Below are positions 62,543 through 64,000 of a stretch of 64,000 bases of DNA, in pieces. The first letter of the stretch is position 1. Every line of letters begins with the position of its first letter. The stretch spans positions 868,001 through 932,000 of the forward strand of contig JADKHO010000002.1 of the NCBI GenBank assembly GCA_016721765.1. Reading direction: 5' to 3'. The notes below the pieces were generated by a model. The model had not been told where the DNA came from and ran no database searches. It worked only from the letters and a program-made list of their open reading frames with translations. A program made the translations under genes and the position numbers. Source of the DNA: Bacteroidota bacterium. Its GTDB lineage: Bacteria; Bacteroidota; Bacteroidia; UBA4408.

Positions 62543-64000
62543 ATGGTAAAAAAAGCAGTACTTCCTTTAATTTTAGTTTTTACAACTTGTGCTTCTACTT
62601 GCTTATTCGCACAATCCTTTACCAAAATTACAAGCGGACCTGTTGTAAATACCATCGGCGATTCCAGAAGCGTAAACTGGATAGATGTAAATAACGATGA
62701 TTTGCTCGACCTCATGATTACCAATGGCCCAGCCGGAGGGCAAAATAATTTTTTATACTTGAATGATGGAGTAGGCGGCTTTACTGCTGTAATTAACGAC
62801 ACCATTGTGAAAGATGGAAAGCCATCGGATGGCGCCACTTGGGCCGATACGGATAACGATGGAGACTTAGATTGTTTTGTTGCCAATTGGTACAATTTTA
62901 TTGGACTGTATTACAACAATAATGGCAACGGAACATTTACTTACAATGCAGCTGCCGGTTTAACCAATGGAATCAGCTATTCAGAGACAGCTTCCTGGGG
63001 CGATTATGATAAAGATGGATTTGTAGATTTATATGTAGCGCGCAGCGGCGGCACTGTTGCGACCAACCGCAACTTTTTATTTCATAATAATGGAAATAAC
63101 ACCTTTACCAAAATAACCACTGGTAGCTTAGTAACCGATGCCCTTGTTTCTAGAAGTGTGAATTGGACGGATGCAGATAACGATGGCGATTTAGATTTAT
63201 TTGTGAGTAATGAAGATGTTACCAATAACGATGAAAATTTTTATCGAAACGACGGAAATGGTGTATTTACGAAACTCAGCAGTGGCGATTTACTCAATGA
63301 CGGCAAAAAAACCATGAGCAGTTCCTGGGCTGATTTTGACAACGATGGCGACTTGGATGTTTTTCTTGCGAATGAAGATGCTACAAATGCACTCTTTAGA
63401 AATGACGGAAATTTTAATTTCACCAAACTCATTGCAGATACGGTTTCTAAAGGCATTGCAAACTCATTTAGTTCAGCTTGGAGCGATGTGGACAATGATG
63501 GGGATGTTGATTTATTTGTTACCAACTCCTTTAAAACAAATACAAAAATGCCTTGTCACTTTTACCTTAATAATGGCAATGCAACGTTTACCCGCATCAC
63601 TAATCATACGCTAACAGCCGATTCGGGTTGGACTTATGGCTGTGCATTTGGCGATTACGATAACGATGGCTTTGAAGATTTAGCGGTTGCCACGGTGCGA
63701 TATCAAAGTCAAGATAAGCCTGATTGGCTTTATCACAACGATGCCAACTCAAACAATTGGCTTACACTAAAACTTATTGGAACTACTACTAATAAATCCG
63801 CACTTGGAACAAAAGTTAGAATTAAGTCTCAAATAAATGGAACACCTGTTTGGCAAATGCGCGAAATTTCTTCACAGTCTTCCTATTGTGGACAAAATGA
63901 TATGCGAGCACATTTTGGTTTAGGCAATGCCACTTTAGTGGATAGTTTAAAAATTGAATGGCTTTCGGGACTCGTCCAGGTTTTTGATTCAGTTCCATTA
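62543..64000 (+). CDS. Secreted FG-GAP/VCBS-repeat protein with ASPIC/UnbV domain (partial, runs off right edge)
   Basis: At least 486 residues, open to the edge. ATG at 62543 gives a signal peptide (about 1-24, ending LFAQ). Repeats of about 60-65 residues carry the Ca2+-binding loops of FG-GAP proteins: DVNNDDLLDL, DTDNDGDLD, DYDKDGFVDL, DADNDGDLDL, DFDNDGDLDV, DVDNDGDVDL and DYDNDGFEDL (seven). After about residue 390 the sequence changes to NNWLTLKLIGTTTNKSALGTK and HFGLGNATLVDSLKIEWLSG, a typical ASPIC/UnbV domain. The C-terminus, probably with a T9SS domain, is outside the window. Surface protein with likely glycan or matrix binding. Confidence 0.88.
   Translation, partial: MVKKAVLPLILVFTTCASTCLFAQSFTKITSGPVVNTIGDSRSVNWIDVNNDDLLDLMITNGPAGGQNNFLYLNDGVGGFTAVINDTIVKDGKPSDGATWADTDNDGDLDCFVANWYNFIGLYYNNNGNGTFTYNAAAGLTNGISYSETASWGDYDKDGFVDLYVARSGGTVATNRNFLFHNNGNNTFTKITTGSLVTDALVSRSVNWTDADNDGDLDLFVSNEDVTNNDENFYRNDGNGVFTKLSSGDLLNDGKKTMSSSWADFDNDGDLDVFLANEDATNALFRNDGNFNFTKLIADTVSKGIANSFSSAWSDVDNDGDVDLFVTNSFKTNTKMPCHFYLNNGNATFTRITNHTLTADSGWTYGCAFGDYDNDGFEDLAVATVRYQSQDKPDWLYHNDANSNNWLTLKLIGTTTNKSALGTKVRIKSQINGTPVWQMREISSQSSYCGQNDMRAHFGLGNATLVDSLKIEWLSGLVQVFDSVPL

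Noticed and set aside
62524..62895. Minus-strand open frame antisense to the start of the FG-GAP protein
   Set aside because: It lies opposite the well-supported FG-GAP reading frame (DxDNDGDxD repeats); its composition reflects the complement of those Asp/Asn codons.

Overview
This 64 kb window is AT-rich bacterial DNA from the phylum Bacteroidota, probably an environmental or uncultured lineage. Three things point there. At least eight secreted proteins end in a type IX secretion (T9SS) type A sorting domain, with motifs such as YPNPA and NGIYFV. Several genes are preceded by a Bacteroidota -7 element (TAnnTTTG), mostly without a clear Shine-Dalgarno sequence. Some families typical of the phylum are present, including a DUF6089-like outer-membrane protein, LytTR two-component systems, an OppC-type permease with a large periplasmic insert and ELWKTDGT-repeat proteins. 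I saw no rRNA, tRNA, CRISPR array, transposase or phage genes.

Region 1 (1-7.6 kb, minus strand) is a tight six-gene operon. It encodes a TolC-like outer-membrane protein fused to a glycosidase-like C-terminal domain, an HlyD-type periplasmic adaptor, a five-CxxC zinc-ribbon protein ending in a degenerate GGDEF-like domain, and a processive family 2 glycosyltransferase with QRLRW. A NatA/NatB-type ABC exporter follows and runs off the left edge. I read it as a synthase-dependent exopolysaccharide production and export system, and it is the best candidate here for a poorly described system. Region 2 (7.8-14.1 kb, plus) holds three overlapping genes (UPF0104/LPG-synthase-like membrane protein, a second GT2, an OppC-like permease) and then uvrA.

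Region 3 (14.1-20.3 kb) contains a VapBC-like toxin-antitoxin pair sitting between two copies of the same gene 3' end plus terminator, one intact and one decayed. It also has a four-unit tandem array of palindromic repeats and a TPR histidine kinase / LuxR-type regulator pair. Region 4 (20.3-24.1 kb) has lhgO, arfB and a DUF885 lipoprotein gene broken by a 1-nt frameshift. Region 5 (24.2-29.7 kb) has a YD-like repeat protein, two tiny secreted proteins that are essentially free-standing T9SS sorting domains, an M1 aminopeptidase with the same tail, and an outer-membrane barrel protein.

Region 6 (29.7-35.3 kb) has rsmG, a GNAT acetyltransferase, an ECF sigma factor overlapping a third GT2, a bilobal retropepsin-like protease and a four-fold CBM48-like protein. 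Region 7 (35.3-46 kb) has two giant-repeat T9SS proteins, an MFS transporter, a DUF2271/ApbE convergent pair and a TPR protein. Region 8 (46-64 kb) has ppsA, a small ABC transporter, an 11-fold ELWKTDGT-repeat protein, a J-KTSC fusion, two DEAD-box helicases, tgt with an LptF/G permease, YjbR, a LytTR/LytS pair, a parallel beta-helix T9SS protein and a right-truncated FG-GAP/UnbV protein.

The spaces between genes carry at least three dispersed repeat families: CATAGG palindromes, ACCAC/CTTTGTGG palindromes and CCTCTCC repeats. They look like REP-type elements shared across the genome. Functional calls rest on motifs read by eye; no database search was possible.
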